Source: Holosporales bacterium (lineage in GTDB: Bacteria > Pseudomonadota > Alphaproteobacteria > RUG11792). From it: a stretch of 12,802 nucleotides of DNA. Positions 1-7,424 of the stretch are shown piece after piece. Position numbers and translations under genes: made by a program. The notes under the pieces were generated by a model. The model made no database searches. It was not told the origin of the DNA and worked only from the letters and a program-made list of their open reading frames with translations. The stretch is from NCBI GenBank assembly GCA_031267075.1, contig JAIRZU010000046.1, forward strand, positions 1 through 12,802, given 5' to 3'. Numbering within the stretch: the stretch's first letter is position 1; each line of letters starts with the position of its first letter.

Positions 1-105
1 TTTGTACAAATATACCACTCCTGTCATCAACTAGTAAAGTAAATGTCTCAATTTCACTTCTGTATAATCATAGATGCTTGGCTCCTCCGTCATCCACACC
101 CCACC

Positions 106-1983
106 CTACTCAACCGTAACTGACTTAGCGAGGTTGCGGGGCTTATCAACATCGTGGTCGAGTGTCTTTGCTGTGTAGTATGCGAGTAGGTGTATTGCTG
201 TTCCAAGGACGAATGGGCTGTAGGTGCTGTGGGTAGCCGGCAGCAATAGACACCTCACCCCAGGCCCCCTCAAACCTCCACAATCAGTTTCTTGCTGCGT
301 CGATCCGGTGCTCTCTGTACACTGCGGAATGCCTATCATAAGTTCTGATTCTGGATGGTTGCTGATTCCACGTATTCGATGTTGTGAGTCACGAGATATG
401 AGCAACAGGACATTCCCATTTCTAGCGAGGATCTCCTGGGTGTTGGAGAGGGTCTTATCGAAGTACTTGTCATATGGGAGCATGACGACGGTGCACACAC
501 TTTCATCGATCAGGGCGATGGGACCATGTTTGATTTCCCCAGCTGGGTAGCCCTCCGCGTTGATGTAGGAGAGCTCCTTCATTTTTAAGGCCCCCTCCAG
601 GGCGAGTGGGTAACTCGGGCCGCGTCCAACATAGAACACGCTCCTACTCATCTTAATGCTCTGGGCAGCCTCTTCGAAATCGCGCCTAGCCTCGATGACA
701 GCGTTAATTGAGTTCTCTATGCTGGAGATATCAACGGCATCCTTTCCCATGCACATCAGCAGTAACGTCATAATTTGAGCTGTGAATGTCTTCGTGGAGG
801 CGACACCAATCTCTGGGCCAGCCGGCGTTACAATCACGATATCAGCTTCCCTCGCGATTGATGAGCACTCCACATTCACGATCGCTAAGGTTGTGGAACC
901 TCGCTCCTTCGCCAGTCTTAGAGCATACAGAGTATCGATAGTCTCTCCCGATTGGCTTACGAAAACATACAGGGTGTTCGCTGTGAACACCGGATTCCTG
1001 TAACGGAATTCAGATGCTACCTCGACGTCGGCTGGTGTGTTTGCGATATCTTCAAACCAGTACTTTGCGAGGAGGCAGGCGTAGTATGATGTCCCGCACG
1101 CTATCAACGAAACCCTGCTGAATCTCGAAATGTCAATGGTCTGCGGATCGAACTCATCGTACGTTTTCCTGGCGACCATGGCCTCCTCAAAGATCTCCTT
1201 CAGCATGAATGACTCATGCCCATCCTTGCAAATGTGAGAGGCTTGAACTTTGTTTTGCTCAACTACCCGCTGAACATCAGCTCCAGCAGAGTTGGTAATT
1301 CTGTAGGATATCACCTGAGACTTGGTTGCGACCACGAAGTCTCCTTCCTCGAGATACGTGATCTCATCTGAGAGGGAGGACATGGCTATCGCATCTGATG
1401 CAATGTAGAAGTTCCTTTTCTCACTGTCAATTCCGATCGCCATTGGGGAACCTACCTTCATTCCAATTAGCACATCTGGCTCTCTCCCGCAGATGGCAGC
1501 TATCGCGAAGGTACCTGATAACGTGGCCATACACCTTCTGCAGGCATCTTCAAATCCGAGGTTGTGGCCTTTGATGTAGCTTGCAATCAGCACTGCGATA
1601 ACCTCTGAATCTGTTTCGCTCTCAAACTCATATCCGGCGTTCAGCAATTCATTCCTAAGTGCCTGGTAGTTTTCGATGATCCCGTTATGGACTATCGCGA
1701 TATCATCGCATACGTGAGGGTGAGCATTGTGTTCCGTTACAAGTCCGTGGGTGGCCCACCTTGTATGCCCAATCCACACATGGCCCCTCGCCTCCTTGGT
1801 TGCAACTGCGTCTTTTAGCTTCGCAATCTTCCCAACGGATCGGATCCTTTGTAGCTTAGAGGAGGAGGCTAGCCAGGCAATTCCAGAGGAGTCGTAACCC
1901 CTGTATTCAAGCCGCTCCATAGCTCCAAGAATATCATTGACTCCGTCATCATCCAAGCTTAAAATAGAAATTATCCCGCACAT
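106..1983 (-). CDS. glmS: Glutamine--fructose-6-phosphate aminotransferase (isomerizing), with an in-frame repeat insertion
   Basis: Makes glucosamine-6-phosphate from fructose-6-phosphate and glutamine in the cytoplasm, the first step towards UDP-GlcNAc for peptidoglycan and LPS. The protein starts MCGIISIL, giving the N-terminal nucleophile Cys2 of class II glutamine amidotransferases. The glutaminase domain fills roughly residues 1-240. Two SIS sugar-isomerase domains follow, with recognisable motifs SLIACGTSYYA, SQSGETIDTLYALRLAKE, GVASTKTFTAQI and GYPAGEIKHGPIALID. The C-terminus DVDKPRNLAKSVTVE is the conserved family end, so the gene is complete. At 625 aa it is longer than the usual 605-610. 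The excess lies at about residues 542-571, where a copy of the local palindromic element is read in frame in a loop of the second SIS domain, before the final helices. No strong Shine-Dalgarno precedes the ATG. Identity is certain; activity with the insertion is inferred from the intact motifs. Confidence 0.97.
   Translation of the reverse strand: MCGIISILSLDDDGVNDILGAMERLEYRGYDSSGIAWLASSSKLQRIRSVGKIAKLKDAVATKEARGHVWIGHTRWATHGLVTEHNAHPHVCDDIAIVHNGIIENYQALRNELLNAGYEFESETDSEVIAVLIASYIKGHNLGFEDACRRCMATLSGTFAIAAICGREPDVLIGMKVGSPMAIGIDSEKRNFYIASDAIAMSSLSDEITYLEEGDFVVATKSQVISYRITNSAGADVQRVVEQNKVQASHICKDGHESFMLKEIFEEAMVARKTYDEFDPQTIDISRFSRVSLIACGTSYYACLLAKYWFEDIANTPADVEVASEFRYRNPVFTANTLYVFVSQSGETIDTLYALRLAKERGSTTLAIVNVECSSIAREADIVIVTPAGPEIGVASTKTFTAQIMTLLLMCMGKDAVDISSIENSINAVIEARRDFEEAAQSIKMSRSVFYVGRGPSYPLALEGALKMKELSYINAEGYPAGEIKHGPIALIDESVCTVVMLPYDKYFDKTLSNTQEILARNGNVLLLISRDSQHRIRGISNHPESELMIGIPQCTESTGSTQQETDCGGLRGPGVRCLLLPATHSTYSPFVLGTAIHLLAYYTAKTLDHDVDKPRNLAKSVTVE
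272..360 (+). repeat. Palindromic element copy inside glmS (internally deleted)
   Basis: Starts AAACCTCCACAATCAG and ends CTGATTCTGGATGGTT, the two inverted ends of the local element. It is 89 bp long against 119 for full copies, so 30 bp (10 codons) of the centre is missing and the glmS frame is kept. Read on the glmS strand it gives HPESELMIG...STGSTQQETDCGGL, the same frame and sense as the copies in addB. The ends differ from the consensus at a few bases, suggesting an older insertion. Confidence 0.92.
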
Positions 1984-2124
1984 TCAAATTATCCAACGCA
2001 CCTAGTTAGGGCTAAAACGTTTCCTACCCTCTGCACAGTCCAGGATTATGACACATAGCTCCAGCTAAGAGATATTACGAATTATGACAAGTCTGCTTAC
2101 GTAGGCATTAACGCAGGAATGCCC

Positions 2125-2152
2125 CACCCGAGGAATGGTCGTTCCTCGGGTG
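2125..2152 (-). terminator. 11-bp perfect stem-loop after the secreted-protein gene
   Basis: CACCCGAGGAA and TTCCTCGGGTG pair perfectly around a 6-nt loop. It sits 25 nt beyond the stop of the minus-strand gene ending at 2177 and upstream of glmS, where a terminator is expected. There is no T-run on either side, so it may instead be an RNA-stabilising hairpin or a protein-binding site. Confidence 0.45.
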
Positions 2153-2176
2153 AATGCAGAGATGTGATTCGCCGTG

Positions 2177-2986
2177 CTACTGGGGGGATATCTCGAACAG
2201 AGGGTACAGGGACCGTGTCGAGTCTGGGTTGTGGTATTGGATGAGGGCATAGCTACAGTCGAAAACGGCGATAGAGTTGGTTCGCATTGCCGTTATCGTG
2301 GCGTCACAACTCATGGCTAGCTGTTGCGTTTCTTCGTTTACTTGGCTCACACCTTTCGCTTCGACCTCAGATGCGTATGGAAAGTACTTGATGTACGTCT
2401 TGATCGCCGCCTCTGCGTATGTGCTATTACCACGTACGGCTAGTGCTAACTCGTTAACCGTTTTGGCCGCTCTCGTGGCATTCCTGATGTCCACTCTGGA
2501 TGCCCTGTGCTGCCCAGAGTGAGGGGCCGCCGTGTCTATACCTGTTGATGCATTATTCTTCAGCGTAACCATCCGTATGCGTCCTGTCTGAGCGGGATTC
2601 GAGGCGTTATGTTCGGTGCTTGTCCACCTATATTCGGGCAATCCGGCGGCGGTGGTGTTCAACATGGAGATCGTGTCATATTCATTCAGTGGGGCGTTCC
2701 AGTTATTCAGCCTGCTCCATGCTGCTCTTATCTGCAGGGGGTTTAATGGTCCGCCACTCCGCCCAATGGTATCTCTCATCATGATATCCAACATGGCATC
2801 TCGCCATTCATATGGAACTGGCATGTTGGCTACTAGTTCGGCTATGTATTGTGTTGCGAACGTGATGGCAGTCTGACCAAGGATGTCTGGTATCAGCCGC
2901 TCAATCTCTTCCACCCGTGCCATGGCATCTTCCAGATTAGCGATGCCTTTCTGCATTATGCCGATTCCTCCGAGCACCGTACTCAC
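2177..2986 (-). CDS. Body of an unrecognised secreted protein, out of frame with its signal peptide
   Basis: The 269-aa frame begins at a GTG with no Shine-Dalgarno, but it is open back to about 3061, where it meets an AG dinucleotide tract. Upstream, at 3152-3030, another frame holds a good ribosome site, an ATG and a typical signal peptide. One extra AG unit, or two fewer, would join them into a single protein of about 324 aa whose mature part runs ...ESPLVVSRGGNDPVELAPVPPRVSTV. The body has a short helical start (IMQKGIANLEDAMARVEEIERLI), then VANMPVPYEWRDAMLDIMM, a polar Ser/Thr/Asn-rich middle, and a helical C-terminal third containing SQVNEETQQLAMSCDATI. I do not recognise the family. 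The shape (signal peptide, helical ends, 'PYEW' region) loosely recalls VirB5/TrbJ-type secretion components, but no diagnostic motif supports this. Either phase-off as sequenced or a fresh frameshift. Confidence 0.65.
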   Translation of the reverse strand: MSTVLGGIGIMQKGIANLEDAMARVEEIERLIPDILGQTAITFATQYIAELVANMPVPYEWRDAMLDIMMRDTIGRSGGPLNPLQIRAAWSRLNNWNAPLNEYDTISMLNTTAAGLPEYRWTSTEHNASNPAQTGRIRMVTLKNNASTGIDTAAPHSGQHRASRVDIRNATRAAKTVNELALAVRGNSTYAEAAIKTYIKYFPYASEVEAKGVSQVNEETQQLAMSCDATITAMRTNSIAVFDCSYALIQYHNPDSTRSLYPLFEISPQ

Positions 2987-3029
2987 TCTTGGTGGTACTG
3001 GGGCCAGCTCTACAGGATCATTCCCTCCC

Positions 3030-3152
3030 CTACTTACAACTAAAGGACTCTCTCTCTCTCTCTAGAACTCCGCGGCTTCCACCACTTCCATACACCTCTG
3101 CTACTCCTGTAACACATAGTGCTACCGTTAAACCTACCAATTTGCTTTTCAT
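3030..3152 (-). CDS. Signal-peptide leader frame of the same secreted-protein locus
   Basis: ATG at 3152 has a strong Shine-Dalgarno (AAGGGGAGG, 7-nt spacer). The 40 codons encode MKSKLVGLTVALCVTGVAEV, a basic N-region followed by a hydrophobic core, then YGSGGSRGVL. The frame then runs into the AG tract as Glu-Arg repeats and stops at TAG after ESFSCK. As sequenced only this short peptide would be exported. It is almost certainly the true start of the gene whose body is at 2177-2986. Confidence 0.7.
   Translation of the reverse strand: MKSKLVGLTVALCVTGVAEVYGSGGSRGVLERERESFSCK
3048..3063 (-). repeat. (AG)8 dinucleotide tract between signal peptide and protein body
   Basis: Eight uninterrupted CT units on the plus strand, AG on the coding strand. 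The leader frame enters the tract and the body frame leaves it, offset by one base. Gain of one AG unit or loss of two restores a continuous frame, so the tract is placed where slipped-strand mispairing would switch the protein on and off. Confidence 0.85.
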
Positions 3153-3159
3153 TAGGATT

Positions 3160-3168
3160 CCTCCCCTT
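3160..3168 (-). promoter_or_regulatory. Strong ribosome binding site deciding the true start at 3152
   Basis: On the minus strand AAGGGGAGG lies 7 nt before the ATG at 3152. The GTG at 2986 has nothing comparable. This places translation start at the signal peptide rather than at the longer frame. Confidence 0.75.
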
Positions 3169-3181
3169 AGAGGATAAAGAT

Positions 3182-3212
3182 TCTATAAGTAGGTTAGCAT
3201 GAGAAGGGTTAA
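3182..3212 (-). promoter_or_regulatory. Possible promoter of the secreted-protein locus
   Basis: Minus strand shows TATAGA (3187-3182) about 24-30 nt ahead of the ATG, with a TTAACC -35-like box 19 nt upstream. The spacer is longer than the ideal 17, so this is a weak call. Confidence 0.3.
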
Positions 3213-3460
3213 AATTTAGTTAACGGAAGAGATTATTTTTGCACATGGGCGTAAAAATAATTTGCACCTCAGGAAGGTACCAGTGTACCATGAACGTACG
3301 AGGTGCCTATCCAGGCTATCTCCAATTTCATGATTGATAAATGTATGACCTAGGTTAGTATGGAACTTAGGGAAAGGAATATGTAGAGGCTATCAAAGAT
3401 TTTGATGTTGCAAGATTGCAGTGAACCAATTTCACTTGCATCTATGAAGTGGGATGGTCA

Positions 3461-4135
3461 TTATTGAGTGGTAGGGGCTGGCTGGAGTGATTGCTCTGCA
3501 GCCTCGAGTCTTGCTAATATGCCGATTATTGCGTCGCGCTGCTGGATTACTGTGTCTTCAAGCTGGGCTATTCTGTCGGCTTGTTGAGCTACTGTGGCCT
3601 CGAGCTGGGCTATTCTCGCATCCCTGTGATTCATGCTTTCCCGGATATCGCTGATCTGATCTCCATTGATGTAACTCAAGCCGACGAGATCGCTTATTAT
3701 AGGAGCAATGTGCTCGAGCGTGAGTTCCCCCATCGTCAATACGACGTAGTAAGGTCGAGGCAGTGGGTTGGGTTTGCTGAGGCGTATGAGTTGGTCGAGC
3801 ATGTAGAGTTTAAAGATGTCCATAATGTGGTATGCTTCCGTAGCAACCAAGTCGCGGGCTTTACCATATTTTTCGTACTTTGCAGCAACCTTTCCAACTT
3901 CCTCAAGTTTTTGTTCTGTGGTTGCCTCATTCTGTGGGCTGCATACCATGTTGAGGTCGATGGCCATTTCGCGAGCTGGGCCTTTCCTTACTTCGCGTAT
4001 GTCTAGTCGGGCTCTAGTCATAGCCTCTCGTCGCTTGCGTTGATCCATCTCACTCGGTGTTTCAGGTAAGCTACTTGCCTGTGTATCTGCCGTCAGTAGC
4101 GCTCCTGCCACCAACATCGTCATGTATCTGTTCAT
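3461..4135 (-). CDS. Unrecognised secreted protein with C-terminal coiled coil
   Basis: A 224-aa protein. The N-terminus MNRYMTMLVAGALLTADTQA looks like a signal peptide with probable cleavage after QA, so export across the inner membrane is inferred. The mature part is charged and helical (EMDQRKRREAMTRARLDIREVRK). The last quarter contains a 14-residue imperfect tandem repeat, RIAQLEATVAQQAD then RIAQLEDTVIQQRD, with heptad spacing typical of a coiled coil. In DNA this is a 42-bp repeat (GCTGGGCTATTCT near 3562 and 3604). The tail is LQPAPTTQ. A GAGGGGAGG ribosome site abuts the ATG, closely like that of the neighbouring secreted gene at 3152, so the two may be co-expressed or share origin. 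I do not recognise the family. An autotransporter-like or surface-exposed role is possible but unsupported. Confidence 0.75.
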   Translation of the reverse strand: MNRYMTMLVAGALLTADTQASSLPETPSEMDQRKRREAMTRARLDIREVRKGPAREMAIDLNMVCSPQNEATTEQKLEEVGKVAAKYEKYGKARDLVATEAYHIMDIFKLYMLDQLIRLSKPNPLPRPYYVVLTMGELTLEHIAPIISDLVGLSYINGDQISDIRESMNHRDARIAQLEATVAQQADRIAQLEDTVIQQRDAIIGILARLEAAEQSLQPAPTTQ

Positions 4136-4221
4136 CCTCCCCTCGGTAAACTGCCAAGCCCTACGTTAGGCTACCACCTACAGACCAACGAGTCAACCCA
4201 CCAAAATGTGGAGCGGTGCAT

Positions 4222-5355
4222 CTACCCGCATAGCTCACAGAGTACCACTGCTGTGGCGAACAGGATGCATAGAACAAAGCGGCACTTCCAAGTTTGCGAT
4301 CTATCGATTTTGTGGAGTAGGAAGTAGGGAATGAACACGACGAACACCGTAGCGATCATAGCTCCAAAAGACAAGATACTGATGAATGCATGGGGCAGAA
4401 ATATCGCAACAAGTAATGGGATTGCGGTCACGGCAGCAGTGGCAAATATCTTGTTTTTGATATATGTTTCTCTGATTGAATCTAGGAGTCCGATACCTAT
4501 CCCGATTGCCGACGTCGCCATCGCAGTGAATGTTAGGATCTTGAAAATACCGGATGCCATCGTTAGCTTTGTATTGCGACAGAGGAATTCGATTAACTCT
4601 CCAGCGCCGACTTGATGCTCACGTACCTTAGACAGAAACGAGATATCTGAGATCTGAATCGACATGAGCACCGTGAAGATCCAGACTGCATACACAACAG
4701 CAGGGATTAAAATCCCTACCTTAAATGCTCGCTTTATCTTGGCTTTATCCATCTCAAGGTAGCCACAGATATGTGCGCAGATGTTTTGCACTCCGAACGA
4801 TGTGAAGACGATTGGGATGAAGTAGAAAACATCCTTGCTCTCCGATTTTAGATCAACCAGCCTACTCGGTTCAAAGTTGTATATGCCGAACGTAATGGCC
4901 ATCAGCGCCAGCATCAGCACAGCGAATAATATCGCGTTTAGTCGATCGAATACCTTCAACCTCGCGAGTAGCATGGCCGCTAGCCCACCTCCGCAGAGCA
5001 ACGTTATACACGTCCTTGGTATCTCAAATAAGGATTCAACCGTATCCGTTATCCCGGCAAAGTACGCGGACAGCACGGCAAACGATAGGCCGTAAAAGCT
5101 TGCGATAGATATAGCGAATGCCCACTTCCCAGATAGTCTCTTGCTGAGCTCTGCTATGCCAGTACCTTTACCAACGTGCATACTGAGATCAATCGCCATG
5201 CACGACGACTGGTATGCTACAAAAAACCCAATCCCCATGAGGCACAGAATCTGTATGAAATTCAAATTAGCGGAGGAGAGCGGGAGGGCGATAACACCGG
5301 CACCAATCGCAGTCCCAGCTATCAGGAATACTGCATTCAAAAACCTGCTACCCAT
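4222..5355 (-). CDS. Amino-acid permease of the aromatic amino acid (HAAAP/TyrP-Mtr) type
   Basis: A 377-aa, very hydrophobic protein with about 11 membrane segments, near the family's usual 400. The N-terminal motif IAGTAIGAGVIALPL (residues 12-26) is the signature first helix of the HAAAP family within the APC superfamily, which imports tryptophan, tyrosine or related amino acids with protons at the inner membrane. Further family-like stretches are FFVAYQSSCMAIDLS in helix 2 and FTSFGVQNICAHICGYLEMDKAKIKRAFKVG, the conserved cytoplasmic loop with a charged helix. Substrate cannot be assigned from sequence by eye. Import of an aromatic amino acid would suit a host-dependent bacterium. It starts at ATG 5355 with only a weak ribosome site, is divergent from the pseudouridine synthase gene, and is intact. 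Confidence 0.9.
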   Translation of the reverse strand: MGSRFLNAVFLIAGTAIGAGVIALPLSSANLNFIQILCLMGIGFFVAYQSSCMAIDLSMHVGKGTGIAELSKRLSGKWAFAISIASFYGLSFAVLSAYFAGITDTVESLFEIPRTCITLLCGGGLAAMLLARLKVFDRLNAILFAVLMLALMAITFGIYNFEPSRLVDLKSESKDVFYFIPIVFTSFGVQNICAHICGYLEMDKAKIKRAFKVGILIPAVVYAVWIFTVLMSIQISDISFLSKVREHQVGAGELIEFLCRNTKLTMASGIFKILTFTAMATSAIGIGIGLLDSIRETYIKNKIFATAAVTAIPLLVAIFLPHAFISILSFGAMIATVFVVFIPYFLLHKIDRSQTWKCRFVLCILFATAVVLCELCG

Positions 5356-5398
5356 TCAAGAAACTTTCTGATAAGGAGTGAACATATCGTGGCTATCT

Positions 5399-5427
5399 TA
5401 CCATGGTACCTGATCATGTGGTATGAT
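5399..5427 (+). promoter_or_regulatory. Possible sigma70-type promoter for the pseudouridine synthase gene
   Basis: TTACCA (5399-5404, 4 of 6 to TTGACA) and TATGAT (5422-5427, 5 of 6 to TATAAT) are separated by exactly 17 nt in the divergent intergenic region. Confidence 0.4.
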
Positions 5428-5484
5428 AGAATGCACTAACTGGAAGGTGTCGCGGGTTTGGCTTGGCTAGCTGTTTTAGGGTTA

Positions 5485-6390
5485 ATGGTTGGAGATAGCG
5501 ACAACGGCAGGAGTTACGAAACCTCGAGGCTGGACAGACACATAAGGCGGCTGTATGGAAAGCTCATTCCGCAGAGCCTTATAGAGAAGGCCTTGCGTCG
5601 CAGTGGTATCCTGGTGAATGGCCGGAAAGCCAGGGCGGCTGATGCAGTATCTGACCGTGATCGTATTGATATCAATCAGGCAACGATGAATCTTTTTGCT
5701 AAGTTTGCTAGCGATGGCAAGAGGCAGGAAACAAGTGACATTGCTCAGCTGGCTCAGCTAGCAACGCAGTTCACCAGTATGATTGTGTATGAGGATGACG
5801 ATCTCATCATAATCAACAAGCCATCTGGCCTCGCAGTCCAGCTTGGATCGAAAATGAAGCTAGCTGTAGATGTGATGGCGAAGGCGTATAACGAGCATGC
5901 GAGGCTCGTGCACAGGATAGACAAGGATACGAGTGGGCTCGTGATACTGGCTAAGAACATTGAGACCTCACGCTACATGCTAGAGCTCTTCCAACGCAAA
6001 AAGATTAGGAAGAAATACGTTGCAGTTGTAAGTGGAACAGTCCCTGGGCTGCAGTGGCGTATTGCAAAACCGCTCCTCAAATGCAAAGAGATGGTGATGG
6101 TGGATTTGGAAAACGGAAGGGAGGCGGTGACGGAATTTAGGGTAATTAAGAAATATCAATCTACCACGATTGTGGAGGCTATCCCGATTACTGGCCGTAC
6201 GCACCAGATACGCGTTCACCTGGCTTCTATAAACTGCCCCATAGTTGGGGACGGAAGATACGGTGGGATCGATAATGAGTTCCTCTGCCTTCATGCATAT
6301 GAGGTTTCATTTACGTCGAGGTCAGGAAAGCATATCAAGCAGCAGGCAGAGATTCCAGAGTACATTTCACGCCTATCATCCAGTCAGTAG
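5485..6390 (+). CDS. RluC/RluD-family 23S rRNA pseudouridine synthase
   Basis: Converts specific uridines of 23S rRNA to pseudouridine. From this ATG the protein is 301 aa. An N-terminal S4 RNA-binding domain (SRLDRHIRRLYGKLIPQSLI...LRRSGILVNGRK, about residues 14-60) precedes the catalytic domain. The catalytic motif HRIDKDTSGLVILAK carries the nucleophilic aspartate (about D146), and TGRTHQIRVHLASI...IVGDGRYGG is the second conserved block. The S4 domain and length fit RluC best, but RluD-like specificity cannot be excluded. The frame is open to TTG 5458, which would add the residues MAWLAVLGL; I prefer ATG 5485 because alignment with the family begins there and AGGG lies just upstream. The gene is intact. 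Confidence 0.92.
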   Translation: MVGDSDNGRSYETSRLDRHIRRLYGKLIPQSLIEKALRRSGILVNGRKARAADAVSDRDRIDINQATMNLFAKFASDGKRQETSDIAQLAQLATQFTSMIVYEDDDLIIINKPSGLAVQLGSKMKLAVDVMAKAYNEHARLVHRIDKDTSGLVILAKNIETSRYMLELFQRKKIRKKYVAVVSGTVPGLQWRIAKPLLKCKEMVMVDLENGREAVTEFRVIKKYQSTTIVEAIPITGRTHQIRVHLASINCPIVGDGRYGGIDNEFLCLHAYEVSFTSRSGKHIKQQAEIPEYISRLSSSQ

Positions 6391-6438
6391 CTGCCAGGAT
6401 CCCATAGTTGAAATCTAGGTTGAATTTCGCATTGAGCC

Positions 6439-7419
6439 TTGCTTGGGGGGGATGTGATAATCACCACTGTTTCGCCGTGTGTTGCAGTAGTTCCGTTGGA
6501 CCTTCAGGATTTAGTTTTCTTCGTTGAGGCTTGTGATTATGGGTTCGATGATACGTGTCGCAAATTCGGGTTCGGCCGTGAGGATGGGCTGCTGATTCTC
6601 ACGAGGTTGTCGAACAGTTTCAACTTCAAGATCTTCAAATCGAAAAAGGGAATGATGCGTGCAGAGCTTGCTCACGGTGGAGAGCTGTTCTTGGAAACTG
6701 CGAGGAAGATGTCTGTTGATCTGCTGCGCTGTACTCTGCTGGCAGATGATTCAAGTTATGACGATTACGTAGTTATAAGGACCGATGCGCTGGATGGCAA
6801 GCACTTCATTCTCCCGTGTCTTTCAAGGCTCAAGGCTGGGAAGGCCGCTACCGAGGCACGCATGGAGCTTCTAACATATGAGGATAATTCCAAGGATGTA
6901 ATGCTTAACTCTCACATATTGTTCAGGGGCATGAATCGGTTCGATCAGATTTTCTTTGAGAAGCTGTGGACTGTTAGGATGTCTCAAGGGCTCTACGCAA
7001 GCGAGGAATACCTCAACGATGTCGGGCAGGTACCTGAGAATCCGGAGCAGTTGTCCAGGCATTCAATCCTGGGATACGGTGACTCGTTTGATGTGGAGTA
7101 CTACAAATCGCTAAATTGGCACCTGTCTGGATCATCAGTCCTTGGCTCTCTCAAGCCATCCATTATGATAAGCTCCCAAGCAGTCTTGACGAATGCCGTT
7201 GAGTTCAACCTTGGGATAGGCCCAGTTCGAAATTATTATAACAGGATAAGCGATAAAAAGCTTACAAGGATTTTACCGGATGTTGAGGGCCCGACGATCT
7301 CCATAGATTTCGCAGTGAGGAAATTCCTACCGGCTAGGTTTAAATCATTGGTGGACGACATTGAAAGTACGATCCTTGGCATTGTGCATGACATAGGGCT
7401 GGAGGTTATTCGAGCATGA
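6439..7419 (+). CDS. Divergent LysR-type regulator-like protein (first of two paralogues)
   Basis: The N-terminal stretch DLQDLVFFVEACDYGFDDTC...FGREDGLLILTRLSNSFNFKIFKSKKGMMRAELAHGGELFLETARK follows the LysR winged-helix layout (DLxxF, LF-R, LT-G-L boxes) but with weak helix-turn-helix residues. The rest resembles a periplasmic-binding-like effector domain, with YASEEYL, SRHSILGY, NWHL and a C-terminal GLYAS...LGIG core shared with the gene at 7773. Of about 326 aa, it is near the usual 300 for LysR proteins. The start is uncertain: TTG 6439, GTG 6454 or TTG 6496 are all in frame, and a G7 run lies between the first two. The gene stops 5 nt before the repeat array. A DNA-binding regulator is the best call; target and effector are unknown, and loss of DNA binding is possible. 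Confidence 0.65.
   Translation: MLGGDVIITTVSPCVAVVPLDLQDLVFFVEACDYGFDDTCRKFGFGREDGLLILTRLSNSFNFKIFKSKKGMMRAELAHGGELFLETARKMSVDLLRCTLLADDSSYDDYVVIRTDALDGKHFILPCLSRLKAGKAATEARMELLTYEDNSKDVMLNSHILFRGMNRFDQIFFEKLWTVRMSQGLYASEEYLNDVGQVPENPEQLSRHSILGYGDSFDVEYYKSLNWHLSGSSVLGSLKPSIMISSQAVLTNAVEFNLGIGPVRNYYNRISDKKLTRILPDVEGPTISIDFAVRKFLPARFKSLVDDIESTILGIVHDIGLEVIRA
6445..6451 (+). repeat. G7 homopolymer at the start of the first LysR-like gene
   Basis: Seven G residues lie between two candidate start codons (TTG 6439 and GTG 6454). If TTG is used, tract length sets the frame; if GTG is used, the tract forms part of the ribosome site. Confidence 0.6.
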
Positions 7420-7424
7420 GAGTG

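Larger units (their letters stand above)
3153..3460. other. Intergenic region with nested inverted repeats, no gene seen
   Basis: Between the two secreted-protein genes. Besides the ribosome site and possible promoter near 3160-3212, it holds ATTATTTTT/AAAAATAAT (3232-3240 with 3253-3261), GCACCTC/GAGGTGC (3264-3270 with 3300-3306), and inside that GGTAC/GTACC (3276-3280 with 3285-3289). Read on the minus strand the GCACCTC stem is followed by AAATTATTTTT, which resembles an intrinsic terminator for the gene ending at 3461, though about 155 nt beyond its stop. A further short hairpin, CACTT/AAGTG, lies near 3430-3450. I see no convincing small ORF or RNA gene. Confidence 0.5.

Noticed and set aside
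272..360. Frameshift or assembly error in glmS
   Set aside because: The extra residues match the repeat peptide exactly in frame, and the sequence after it returns to the conserved GlmS C-terminus.
2065..2250. 61-aa minus-strand frame downstream of the secreted-protein gene
   Set aside because: It overlaps the end of the 2177 gene, runs through the stem-loop, has no ribosome site and a low-complexity start.
2177..2986. Assignment as VirB5/TrbJ secretion component
   Set aside because: Only overall shape is suggestive; no diagnostic residues and no neighbouring virB or trb genes.
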